NCBI RefSeq assembly: GCF_001640805.2
Contig: NC_066837.1
Coordinates: forward strand, 21,941,341-22,005,340
DNA: 64,000 bases
Direction of reading: 5' to 3'
DNA from: Lates calcarifer
Taxonomy: Eukaryota; Chordata; Actinopteri; Centropomidae
The position numbers and the translations under genes are program-made. Shown here piece after piece: positions 1-10,529 of the stretch. Under the pieces are notes generated by a model, which did no database searches, was not told the origin of the DNA, and saw nothing but the letters and a program-made list of their open reading frames with translations. Within the stretch, counting starts at the first letter, position 1; each line of letters starts with the position of its first letter.

Positions 1-971
1 CTCCTCCCATTAAATCAAGGCATTCTGACATCTATTTGCCTGTACTGAATGTATTCAATTTCCGCTCCATTCATTAAATATGTAAAATATGCTGTATCTG
101 TACATTTACAACAAACACCCCCAAAAATAATGGATAAGCTTGTAAAATAGGGAGATTTTCTACCCTCACTAGTTGTAGTGTTGTTGTTGTTGTGTATTTT
201 TCCTTTTAAGACAGATGTTTCTAATACAGTTGATATCTGATGTCCAGAGAAGTCCCAGTGTTATCTTGTGACTTGCTATGTGTAACACAAGGATTACAGT
301 TCAGACCTTATGCAATGGGAGTGGGAGTGTTGAGTCCTTCCTCAGAAAAAAAATTACACAATTTTCTGCAATTTGACATATATTCATGACTTTGGCAGGA
401 TTACTTTAAAGCTTCACCAAAACAGTTTTTCTAGCAGCAGCAGTTTTTCTGAACAGTTAAACCAGTGTAAAGTGAATATAGATTAATTTGACTAGACCAA
501 GGATAAACATTTTAATCCAATAAAAGGTGAGATATATAGAAGTAGGTGTATGTAGACATGACATTTCACCTTTAAATTTACATGATGTTCAAATAACACA
601 GTCAAGATAGACTGGTTGTACTTGATTTGTTTAGAAGAGATGTAGATGGCATAAAGAAATTATGTTATTCCAATGATTTTTTTTGTGTGTGTAATATAGA
701 ATGTTTGCAACTAATTAGTTAACTAATTAAAACAAACAAAAAAAATAATCATAATACCAAAATATCAACAATGGGAGTAACATGTCTGGTTACAGATTTT
801 TTGTTCTGATGTATTTCTAATTCCCAGTTACAAACCAAGTATGCACACTTTTTTCAGTTTAAGATTTAGTTAACAGGATCTCCTTAAAGGCTACTATAAG
901 CCAAAAATTGCTTGTTTCACACTTAGCCATCATGCATTACCTCTTCCATATGTTTGTCACAGGTCTCACAA
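1..971. other. AT-rich flank, no gene seen
   Basis: This is AT-rich non-coding DNA downstream of the minus-strand GIMAP gene. It holds no convincing reading frame. Part of it may be the 3' untranslated region of that gene, but I see no canonical AATAAA on the minus strand here; an ATTAAA variant lies near 512-517. Confidence 0.6.
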
Positions 972-2707
972 TTAAGTTAACATATCTATAGTGCAATTAA
1001 AGTTATAGATTCCAAGGGCGGCACCTAATGACATGACAGTATATGAGGATATTAATGCTCCTGCACCAAAAATTGCCACGGCAGAAGCAGCTGCTGCTTT
1101 ACACCAAGTAATCCTTTCCTCCTCCTCCCTGATCCTTTCTCTCTCTTCCTTTTTTCTTCGCTCTTCCTCCTCCTCCCTCTTTTTCCTGTCCTCCTCAAGT
1201 TTCTTCTGAGCTCTCTGATACATCTCATTGGTGTAGTGGCTTCCTCCATTGCGCTCCACCATTTTTTCTATCTTATCTAGAAGTTCTCTGACCTGCATTT
1301 TGTCTCGTCTCTGGTCATTGATGAGTGAATGGTATCTTCCTCCACACTCGTTTATCAGTCTCTGTAGATGTTTGCTCTTTGCCAAATAGGTGTCTACAGA
1401 GTTACCCTCCAGCAAGTCAGCATGTGTAAAGAGGACTATGGTATACATGGCAGCATCTGAGCCAAAATTATCCTGGATCCACTTCACAGCTGCCCTCTCC
1501 TCTTCTGTGAATCTGGACTTCAGACTGATCACCAACAGAAAAGCATGGGGTCCAGGAACTGACTGATTAATACACTCCTCAATATTTACTTTCACTTCTT
1601 CTTTTGTTTTCTTTGTGTCAAACAGCCCTGGAGAGTCGATGACAACGATGCTCTGGTCACCATCTTTTCTCTCCTCTCTGTGACAGCCTGTAGTCACAGA
1701 CTCAGGGGACATTTCCTCTTCAAAGGCATTTTTACGCCCCAGGATGGTGTTTCCAGAAGAACTCTTTCCTGATCCAGTTTTTCCAACCAGAATGAGTCTC
1801 AGGTCTTTCAGAGGTGTAGAATCTATTGAAAATTAATCAAACTACAATGGTAAAAATTACAATGGTCCATTTCAGGAGCTGTGCTTTTTTGTTTATTTGT
1901 TGAGAATTATTGATAAAAATTACACCTGACTGTTTTTATTTGAAAAGTATCTAATGTGTGGATGGATACAGAATATAACTCTGTATTCTCATTCACAGTC
2001 ATTAGGAGCCCTCTTGTTTTCTTTAACCAAAAACCTGAGAGTGCCTACCGGTAGAGCATCAGCCTTTTCAGCTAATCACCTAGCTGAAGTTAATATTAAC
2101 CCTCATACTTGTTTGCATACTGCAGTAGCCTCACTCTATAAATTCTTATAACAGCTGATATAGCATTTTAGCTTGGCTTAGCAAAGGCTAACGCAGTTAG
2201 GTACCTATCATTACTAAAAAGTTTTTGGTTCAATTTGTTTCCCATTGTGGAAGACAGGACATGCACTTGAAGGTAGAGGTAATACTACAAGCTAAAATTG
2301 TTTTTTTTTTTTTTATTTATTTATTTATTTTTGCTTTAACCACTGTTATAAGACACATTTATGCATTTTAATTAAGTTTTTCTTAATTCTGGAAGAGAAG
2401 GCTTCAGCAGTATGTAGTACAGTACATGACTGATTAACTTTACCTGCACTGGCTAATGTAGTTTTATGATTAAAGTTAAGCCAGTGTTTTAAGTTAGGCC
2501 AGCCCAAATAATAAAAATAAATGTAAAAAATGAAATTGTTATAATGTACAATAAATTCTTATTTGAGATAAAGCTGTATTGAAAGTGACATTGTTTCCTT
2601 TTATATCACATACCTTTGTGTCCATTCTGGCAGTGAACTGTTTGATCACATAATGTGAGCAGCACAAACAGGATACAAACTAGGATCGAAGTATTTCCTT
2701 GCAACAT
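972..2707 (-). CDS. GIMAP/AIG1-family GTPase with N-terminal signal-like exon
   Basis: Two coding exons give a 314-residue protein: 2614-2707 (ATG at 2707) and 972-1822 (stop at 972-974). The donor and acceptor leave a split Asp codon in frame. Exon 1 encodes 31 residues with a hydrophobic core ([14 protein letters not shown]) that looks like a signal peptide or membrane anchor. Exon 2 carries the AIG1 GTPase: G1 P-loop [17 protein letters not shown]3 DSPGLFD, the family's conserved box around [20 protein letters not shown], and G4 THAD. A Glu/Arg/Lys-rich coiled coil ([19 protein letters not shown]) and a small hydrophobic segment near the C-terminus ([15 protein letters not shown]) follow. 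GIMAPs bind GTP, oligomerise on membranes and act mainly in lymphocyte survival; fish genomes carry many lineage-specific copies, so I give no member number. The predicted leader is unusual compared with the cytosolic mammalian members I know. A non-coding exon lies upstream near 2870. Confidence 0.88.
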
Positions 2708-2869
2708 CTCTGCAACTGGAATCTCTGTCAAAAACTACACAAAGAAGAAAAAGATTTTTTGTCTAACTGTCAAAGCAGGTAGCACTGAAACATTAGGATT
2801 CAAGCAAAAATTATATAGAAATGCTGTGTAATTAAGCAATGTAGGCAAAGCCCTACATTTTTAACTTAC

Positions 2870-2910
2870 CTGTGCAGCTGTTTCCTCAGCTGTATGATAT
2901 GTTGGTGGGT
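2870..2910 (-). other. Probable 5' non-coding exon of the GIMAP gene
   Basis: On the minus strand a run ending in GCTGCACAG is followed by a consensus donor GTAAGT at 2869-2864. It lies about 160 bases upstream of the start-codon exon. A near-identical block with the same kind of donor occurs at 4499-4545 ahead of the pseudogene copy. This duplication is the main reason to regard it as an exon. The 5' end is not defined. Confidence 0.5.
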
Positions 2911-3144
2911 GGATAGATTGTTTTATAGCACAACAAACAGAATACACCCACTTTTCACTTAACACTGATGTAGCACATGTCACTTGCACCGTCACTGGTC
3001 TTACTTTCATTTCTCTGAAAAACAGTACTGAAACACCAACGACAAACCACCACTGGGTAGGTTAAAAGAAAGAGGGAGCCATCTATGGGTGGAGGAAGGA
3101 ATGGTATGAAGCTTGGGTTACAAAAGGGATGAGTGTATGTGTGT

Positions 3145-3236
3145 ATACTGGTAATCTGTCCAGGGTGTACCCTGCCTTTAACCCAGTGTCAGCTGGGATA
3201 GGCTCCAGCCCCCTCGCAATCCTTAAGGATAAGTGC
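3145..3236. repeat. Fish interspersed-repeat tail (LINE/SINE type)
   Basis: The segment contains CTGTCCAGGGTGTACCCTGC and, after it, CAGCTGGGATAGGCTCCAGC and a run ending in CTTAAGGATAAG. I recognise this as a very common repeat tail in fish genomes. The assignment is from memory of the pattern; a repeat-library search would settle the family. Confidence 0.6.
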
Positions 3237-3719
3237 TCTTTCTCTTTACTCCCAGTTACAGACTGTTCCAGATCATGAAAATTAATATTTTGACCATAGT
3301 TTCTGATACTGAACACCCTAGCTTAGATAAGTTTAGGGTATGGATTGCTTGCTTGGTTTTCTACATTAGTACACAACTTGTATGTTTAGAAGGTTAATAT
3401 GCAATCATATTTCTTATTGTGAGATTATAGCTGCATGTGTCCCATCTGTGAAAAAGTACTTCATGCAAGAATATCGCCCACAATCAATTTTACAGATAAA
3501 AAGAATATTTCACAAACACATTCCAATTTCTAAAACAGCACGTTTATTTTTCCCCTGTATCTTACAGCAATGTAATCAATCTAACAGATACATTTATTTC
3601 ATGGCTTACTGAATAATATAAAAGGGACAGGAAATGAGGGGAGAATGAGATGGTGAGCAACATGCAACAAAGGTCCTCGGCTGGATGTGCAAAGATATTT
3701 TCATTAACAGGGATCCCAC

Positions 3720-4560
3720 TCATGTTACACATTTCTTTAATGAGATTACAATAATGTTGATGAATTCCACGAAATGTTCAAGTTCATTGGCAACAAGGGG
3801 CATCACCCCAAGGACACCCCATCCACCATATTTTACCAGTTTGTACCAGTGCAGTATCATTTTTCCTTGTCTCCCATAAGATCATGCCTGCCTGCATTTT
3901 TCTTCTTCCTCCCTCCTCTTCTTCCTCTCCACTTGAAATCTCTCCTGGTCTCTGTGGTACATCACATTGGTGAATGTAAGATATTTCCACTTATTTGAAA
4001 AAATCTAACGTTGATAGACTAGCTCAAGAATGTAACGCTATGTACCCTGTCTACCATCTAGTGGGCATAAGGAAGCATGGCAGCATGGGAGAATGATTCA
4101 ACCAGGAGCACTTGTTCATTCAATCCACTCCACTGTCATTTCTATTGTGTTTTTTCACTTTGTAACACTGTGAATACAAAATAAAAAACAAAAAACCTTT
4201 GTGTTGATTTTGGCTTTGAGCAGTAAGGATTTGACTGCATAAAGTGACAAGCACAAGCATGGAGCAACGTGGCATCCAAACGTTTTCCTGATAGCATCTC
4301 AGTAACTTAACATGAGAAACATAAGAAAAAGATAAAGATTTAAAAGCAAAAAGTTTAAGTGTAAATGCAGACAAAATATTTTCAAAATTATCATCTGATC
4401 TCAATTTAACATTACAATTAAAATCTTCATTGTCTGGTTGTATAATGAGGCAAAGCATTCTTATTACGAATGTGTATATAGATATATTTGACCTACCTGT
4501 GCAAATGTTTCCTCAGCTCTGTGATATGTTGGCAGATAGAGAGCCTTCTACAGCACAACA
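3720..4560 (-). pseudogene. Deleted tandem copy of the GIMAP gene
   Basis: Three blocks match the intact GIMAP gene in the same order and strand. First, 4499-4545 matches its 5' non-coding exon, donor included. Second, 4190-4310 matches the leader exon, with the phrase LVTLCSQ and the end QNQHKG, but the upstream Met region is in another frame. Third, 3720-3985 reads FTNVMYHRDQERF followed by a basic and acidic coiled coil, then a TGA, then more of the tail in the same frame. The central GTPase domain (P-loop to G4, about 200 residues) is absent between about 3985 and 4190. This is a dead tandem duplicate: leader frame-shifted, catalytic domain deleted, internal stop in the tail. It might still be transcribed from its own promoter. 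Confidence 0.7.
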
Positions 4561-4599
4561 ATCAAAACACACCCAACTGTCCAATAACAGGGATGCTCA

Positions 4600-7500
4600 G
4601 TAATTTATGTTTAAAGTTTCACTTTAGGAGCACTACACTGAAAACAGTACTTCTGTAGCAATTAGAGCAAACACCCACTCCAGTCGAGACTAATTAACAA
4701 GAGAAGCAAGCCATCCACTAGTGGCAGGTGCCAGTTTGTGTGTGTGTGAGAGAGAGCTCATTCCATTGTTATCATTTAATTTCTCTGTCATTAATTGCGT
4801 GACAAGCTGCCTGCCTCTCTCCATCCTTATCTCTATGGCACCATCTCGGCCCAGCTGCTGTGAACTAGTGACTGATTGGACTGTTGACAAACACAGCTCT
4901 CCATGCACTACGTGCAAACATGCTTACATTTCTACCCCGTTTGTGAAGTCATAGAAAGTCAGGAGGTGACGTGTGTACAACAGTAGTGAATGTTCTGATA
5001 CTACTTACCCTGCGCTTTCAACATCAGAGCATCTGCAGTCATACCAGAGGAGGTGATAAAAAAGTTTATGTATTTATAGACAAACCTTGGCCCTGATGAG
5101 ACCTTTACAAACTAGCCAAAGGAGTCAAGTTTATTTGTATTTGTCAGTATAAATGTTTCATCAATATCATCTTCAAACTCAGCCCAAGCAAAGTCCAAAC
5201 AATTAAAGACATGTCAATGATTTTACAGAAAGCTGTAACAATTTATAAAAACACAGCCCTGACATGCTAACTCAGACTCTCTAAACTCCAGTCTTAGACC
5301 TACTTAGATGGCCTAATTACCAATAAAACGATATCTCCTCTATGTTGAGTTCAATACCACTGATTTCTGTGCATGGTTTTGTGTGTGCAACACCAAGCAT
5401 GGAAAATATGACAATAACAAAATGCTACTTAAAGCACCTGATTTGTTGAACTAAGGACTTCAAATTGTGCTGCCTTGGCAGATCAGCAATTCTTCCAGTG
5501 AAGGAGAAGGCTGAGTAGAGTACAGCATCACGTTTCAGTTGTCCATGCTTGGAAGCAAGCCTGTTATGGTTTGTGTGTATGTGTGTGTGTCAGAGAAACA
5601 TACAGAACGACAGAACAACAGGAACATATGTGAATCATCCTCACGTGCAACCAGAGGGAGGAGCATCTTTTCACTCAAGTGTTTGTGTGTGTATGTGTGT
5701 TTGCATCTTTGTGTGTGCAGTGATTGCTATAACAAAGAAAAGGTGTCACTACACGTGCAATAAAGTCACTGGGGCCGCACAGGGGTGAAAATCACTGCAG
5801 CTTCCTGCAATGTGAACTTCCCAGCACGCGACAGCACACAGAAAGGGAAAGTTCAGACTGCCTCACTGCAGAGACAGAAAACATGTAAACATATTGTCAG
5901 TTGCAAAATATGTTTTTCTCTCACTGTCAGTCCTTTGATGATATTACATTTTCACAGATGTCATGTGAATCATACTCAAATTAGCTTCATTGGTATGAAT
6001 CACATTGCTGCCAAAGACATTTTCACACGATGGTGGTTAAGAGTATTAACTTTACTGCATGTAACATAAACAATTATGAGTAAGTGTATAAACAGAACAT
6101 TAGCTCAAACACTGGTAATAACTTATTTCTAACAGAGGTATCTATTTGACTTGACTATTGCATTTAATTAATTAGTTAAACGCTTCCCACTGACAATGAT
6201 TATCCAATCATAGACACTGACTTCGGGACATTTAAGAAATGCATCAAACAGTGTGTTTAGAATTTAATCCGCATTTGTTAGCATGTTCAGCTACCTAGCT
6301 TACTCCTGTAGAGACAGAGCACCACTTCCAAGAACAAGAAGCATATCATCGTTCATTGGGGTTACAGGTTACATTTAAAGCACCTTTCACCTCCAGATTT
6401 GCTGTGTAGAATTTTCCCACTGTAAGGAAGCTGGCCCTGGATGCAATCACAGTTTCAGATAATGTTAGCAGCTCTGTCTCGTTCTTTAATTTGGGGGAAT
6501 TTCTACTTTAGAAACAGCCAAACAGATAAATGTTAGAATGAAGTAATCTTGAACTTACATTTGTCCTCTTTCAGAACCATTATCTTTACAGTACCTTACA
6601 TTAGTGTAATTAGCTAGTAGTTACAGCTGATACAATCTGCCAGCAAAAGTTGACATTTCAGTCACCTGTCAACTGACAAACATCTACCGAGAAGGATAAG
6701 TTGACATTAATACAAAGTCACCTGTCATCACTGTAGACAAACATGACAGCTGGAAACATGTTTCTTTGAGAAGGGAGGTGAACTGATATTTGAACTCAGA
6801 AGCAGCGGTTGTAGGGAACCTCTTCACATCTCATCCCTACAGTCACATAATGGAAGAAAAGATTATGGGTCTTTAGGTGATTATACATCTTATTTGTCCA
6901 TTGAATATTCAATTTTAGTGGCTATTAGCCTAATTGTGCCCTTATGCGTTATTAGGAGCAGTTCCTTTTACTCAAAAAATAGGTTTTGTATGAGGTCTCA
7001 TCTTCCTCTCTCAGCCTCTTTCGACCTTCACACTCAGACTGAGGCTTTCAGGCATCATGACTCACATATCCACACCACACATCTTACAATGGTACCCAAT
7101 TAGAGCTCTGTGAGTAAAAAACGTGTTTTATTTATTTTATTTTATTTTTCCAGGAAAAAGAAAACACATAAATAAGGGGTTGGAGTGTGAGCACTTTTAG
7201 CGCTATTTTTAGGTGACAGAGTGGGTGAGGTGTTGTTGATCCAGTGTAATTTCATTTTGCTCGTTACAATTGGGCACACAGGGGAAAAAACACTGCTTGT
7301 AAGAAGGGATCGTGTGAGGTCTGTTGTAAATGTAAAGCTTGAGTGGTGTGTTATCTGAACTTAACAGCGATGCCCATGGAAACGCATCTATAGTACCTCC
7401 AGCATTAAGAGTGAGTGACCTTCACTTAGTGCAGCACACTTTTATTCACAGCTACAGAGAAATAAAAGAGTGTAAGATGCATTGTTAAAAACACTAAATC

Positions 7501-8028
7501 ATTAAACTGTATCATGGTTCATAAAAAACTTTTAGACTTTTATTTCTCACACAATATTTCATCTTGTTCAGTGAATGGAGATTATGTTTCTGTTGTTAAG
7601 AGATGAGATGAAAACATGACCTCATGTCCCTTTGCAGAAGTTTCTTCAGCTCCACAAAATCAAGAATGAACCGACAGTCATCATGGATGTGACGGCTAAA
7701 TAACTAGTGTGTATTTATAGCTGATGGGCAAGAAGAGCCCACTGAGTGAAAGGCCTACTGATGAGTCATTTATAGAGTAGTGTAGGATGGGAAGGTATAT
7801 GCCAACTGGAAACCTCAGCTCTAAACTGGCTGTTTAGGATGTGTGGGATTCAGGCAGTGGACTCCTGGCAATCACGACTCCAACACACACACACACACAG
7901 AGAGAGAGAGCTACAGGAAGAGGAAAAAAGTGTAGGCAAGAGAGATTCTATCTAATAGATTTCTGAATATAGGTTACGTAATAGTCATACAATAATCAAA
8001 TAATCAAGTTCCTGACTCAACATCCTCC
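4600..8028. other. Intergenic, no gene seen
   Basis: About 3.4 kb between the GIMAP remnant and the RASD-like gene. Frames here are short, lack splice-compatible partners and match no family I recognise. There are short (TG)n runs near 5576-5715 and (CA)n/(GA)n near 7882-7908. Confidence 0.5.
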
Positions 8029-8034
8029 CACACA

Positions 8035-8066
<32 letters not shown>

Positions 8067-8068
8067 AT

Positions 8069-8133
<65 letters not shown>

Positions 8134-8156
8134 TGATTGATTGATTGATTGATTGA
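8029..8156. repeat. Compound microsatellite (CA)n-(GA)n-(GATA)n-(GATT)n
   Basis: Four simple repeats follow each other: about 12 CA units (8029-8052), GA units (8052-8066), about 15 GATA units (8071-8130) and about 6 GATT units (8131-8156). The stepwise one-base changes between blocks suggest successive slippage expansions. It lies just downstream of the RASD-like gene's probable poly(A) site. Confidence 0.95.
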
Positions 8157-8199
8157 TCGATCCTGTATTAATAAACAAGCCATTATACTATTAAAAGGT

Positions 8200-8205
8200 T
8201 TTATT
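8200..8205 (-). promoter_or_regulatory. Probable poly(A) signal of the RASD-like gene
   Basis: AATAAA on the minus strand about 130 bases downstream of the stop codon. No competing canonical signal was seen between it and the stop. Confidence 0.5.
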
Positions 8206-8335
8206 TCGAAAACATCATCTCAAGTGCATGTATTATATCTCATCTGTGAAAAAGCACTTCATAATGCAGATATAATACATTATATTTAAGGGAATATCAG
8301 TGCTTTCTTCGTTGGTCTCATAGTCTGTTCGTCTC

Positions 8336-9693
8336 TCACTGAATCTGACATTTCTCCAGCGCTTTGCCGGGCTTTCTTGTCGTTCGTGGCCCAATGACTT
8401 GTCGGAGATCAGTGCTAAAACTCGGCCGACGAGCGAGTGGGTACAGAGCGCCACAGGGATCATCGCGCCCCGGCGCCTCGCTTCCCCTCCCCGCCACACG
8501 GCCTGTCCGCATTGCTTGGTACGAACGAAGGGAGACTTTGCGATGCTGAGACGGGCCAGTTTCGGTCGGAAGTCCGCCTCGTTTTGCCAAAGTCTCGAAG
8601 ACTTTCTCTAAATTAGTGCTGTCCTTTGCAGACGTTTCAAAATAGGCACAGTCGTCACCGAGAGCTTGGAGCACATCTGCCGTTGATATTTGTCTCTCAG
8701 ACTCCACGAGATCCACCTTGTTGGCGCAGACCAACAAGGGAACCTGCGGCTGTGCGCACTGCTCTGGCACAGCTGATTTGGTGAGTTTGGATTTAGCAGC
8801 CAGAATCTCCGTTCGCAGGGCGCACACCTCTTCGAAAGAGCTCCTGTCATCCACACTGAATACCAGAAGAAAAATATCTCCTGCAAAAATATTACAATGA
8901 CAGAAATTCAGTCATTTTTCTCCAAGTTTTACGCATATCCATGCATTCTTCGAGAGAGAGTTAAGCATTTACACAAGCCCCTATCACCCCCTACTGTGAT
9001 AAAATTTGAACAAATAAACTGACAAAGTTTTGCAGGACATAGATTATAACTGAACCAATACGCACCAGTGAGGATAGACAGCCGACGCTTGGCTGGGAAG
9101 TCCCTTTCCCTGGACGCGTCCAGGATGTCAATTTGATAGGTCTCCCCGCGGATACGAAACAGTTTCCTCAGGAAATCCTCGGAGGTGGGGCTGTACTCCT
9201 CCACAAACCCGTCCCGAAGATATCTCCTCAGGATGGAGGTCTTGCCGACCCGTGGAGCACCAAGAACCACGATGCGCTTGCAGTTCTGCGGCTTGGTGGA
9301 GTAAAGGGCGTCTTTTCTGTGCTCTTGGCTAATCTGACGGTGCCGGGTTTGACCGTGGAGAACCAGAGCTGCCAGCTGATCAAGTGGGGATCTCTTGCAG
9401 GGGTGACTACTGTTTGCAGTGGACAGTTGCCTCACGGCTGCCCCTGAACGCACCTTCTTCTCCTGCTTCCACTGAGACGTGGCCACTTTAAGTATCCCCA
9501 AACCCGCTTTAATCCCCGATGAACTGAGGTGCTGCGATGCGTTTTTGTAAGCCATCAAGACTTTGGAGGACCCGGCGCACTGCCCGTCCATATTACCATG
9601 AAACTGGGAACCATCTATGGTGGAGCGGCTGAGCTGGTGTGGAACGGGGATTGGAGTAGTCTGTGGGCCGGTGGAGAGGCTGTCCATTTCCAT
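8336..9693 (-). CDS. RASD (Dexras/Rhes)-family small GTPase with long N-terminal extension
   Basis: Two coding exons, 9066-9693 and 8336-8880, joined through a split Gly codon, give a 390-residue protein. The ATG at 9693 is the first in-frame Met; the frame is open further 5' but only with TTG. Residues 1-137 are a low-homology, basic, Ser/Gln-rich extension. The Ras core starts near 138: G1 GAPRVGKT (145-152), SILTGDIFLLVFSVDDR as in RASD proteins, G4 NKVD (263-266) and G5 ETSAK (291-295). The C-terminal part holds LPTETGPSQHRKVSL and LARRPSFSTDL, both typical of RASD, and ends in CQIQ, a CAAX box fit for farnesylation. Known RASD proteins (about 270-280 residues, from memory) are membrane-attached GTPases in hormone, NOS1 and G-protein signalling. 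Switch II reads DASRERDFP where canonical Ras has DTAGQE, so intrinsic hydrolysis should differ. Fish have several RASD paralogues, so I give no symbol. Confidence 0.85.
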
Positions 9694-9754
9694 CGCTTGG
9701 AGATGGTTTTGGCCTGCGGTTCCGCGCAACAAAGTGGGCAGATCTGATCTGACG

Positions 9755-9826
9755 TTTTATATTCCTGCTCAAGCTGAAGTCAGTCGTCTTTATATAGGCT
9801 ATCCTCAACCACGTGGTACAACGTCA
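9755..9826 (-). promoter_or_regulatory. Promoter of the RASD-like gene: TATA box, E-box, CRE-like site
   Basis: On the minus strand TATATAAAG (9796-9788) lies about 100 bases upstream of the start codon. A second AT-rich TATAAAA-like stretch sits at about 9761-9755. Upstream are a perfect palindromic E-box CACGTG (9810-9815) and TGACGT (9826-9821), a CRE-type half site. The spacing fits a TATA-driven start near 9760-9768. The combination suggests a tightly inducible gene, as RASD genes are known to be; response to a given signal is inference. Confidence 0.6.
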
Positions 9827-10003
9827 TGCTGATTGACAGAAGGGGTTGTTGTGTTCTTCAGGAGAACACTGTGTTTTGAGGAGGAAACATAATGTAGAAT
9901 ATACAGCTGAGCACATGTTCTGCTCTTATATGATTTACGGTTGGCATGTTTCTGAAGCCCCTTGATAACTTGAAACGTCCAATATGATTCAAATAGATGT
10001 GTT

Positions 10004-10005
10004 AC

Positions 10006-10076
<71 letters not shown>
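10004..10076. repeat. (ATT)n-(AGT)n microsatellite
   Basis: About 12 ATT units run into about 12 AGT units, another compound trinucleotide array. It lies between the divergently oriented RASD-like gene and mycbpap. Confidence 0.95.
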
Positions 10077-10125
10077 ACCTATTATCCCCAGTAGGCTTGT
10101 CTGCCTATCTAACCCCAACAGACAG

Positions 10126-10167
10126 AAACAAACAAACAAACAAACAAACAAACAAACAAACAAACAA
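10126..10167. repeat. (AAAC)n microsatellite
   Basis: About ten AAAC (CAAA) units in a perfect tetranucleotide array. Confidence 0.95.
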
Positions 10168-10417
10168 AGAGATTGCTGGTCTATCCCTAAACAGCAAAAA
10201 AGACAGGAGCAGTCCTATACAAGCACTCACACGTTATTTTTTTATCTATTTATATCGTCTATATACATCATTTTATTCTTGATATTTTATGTATTTTTAT
10301 AATTTTAACTTAATTATTCTATTTTATCTAGTTTTTGTTTGGATGCCTTATTGTGTGTTGTAAGAAAAAGGCAGATAGGAATACAGTCTATGGTTGCTCC
10401 TTGGTTTTAAGGCGTCC

Positions 10418-10431
10418 GTTGCCATGGTTAC
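10418..10431 (+). promoter_or_regulatory. X-box-like RFX site upstream of mycbpap
   Basis: The sequence GTTGCCATGGTTAC is a close match to the palindromic X-box GTTRCCATGGYAAC bound by RFX factors. It lies about 100 bases upstream of the mycbpap start codon, where X-boxes of ciliary genes usually sit. RFX2/RFX3 and FOXJ1 drive motile-cilia genes, and MYCBPAP is known from testis and the sperm axoneme, so the site fits the gene. Confidence 0.7.
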
Positions 10432-10529
10432 AGTTGGAGGAAAACATATGAGCTGAAGCCGCGCTAGCTCGGTTAGCTTTGCCAACGCTGCATTTGCTGT
10501 CCGTGACTTTTCATAAACATTTCGACCAA

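Noticed and set aside
8364..8900. Plus-strand frames opposite the RASD-like exons
   Set aside because: They are antisense shadows of a strongly supported minus-strand exon; the same applies to 9133-9447 and 9529-9832.
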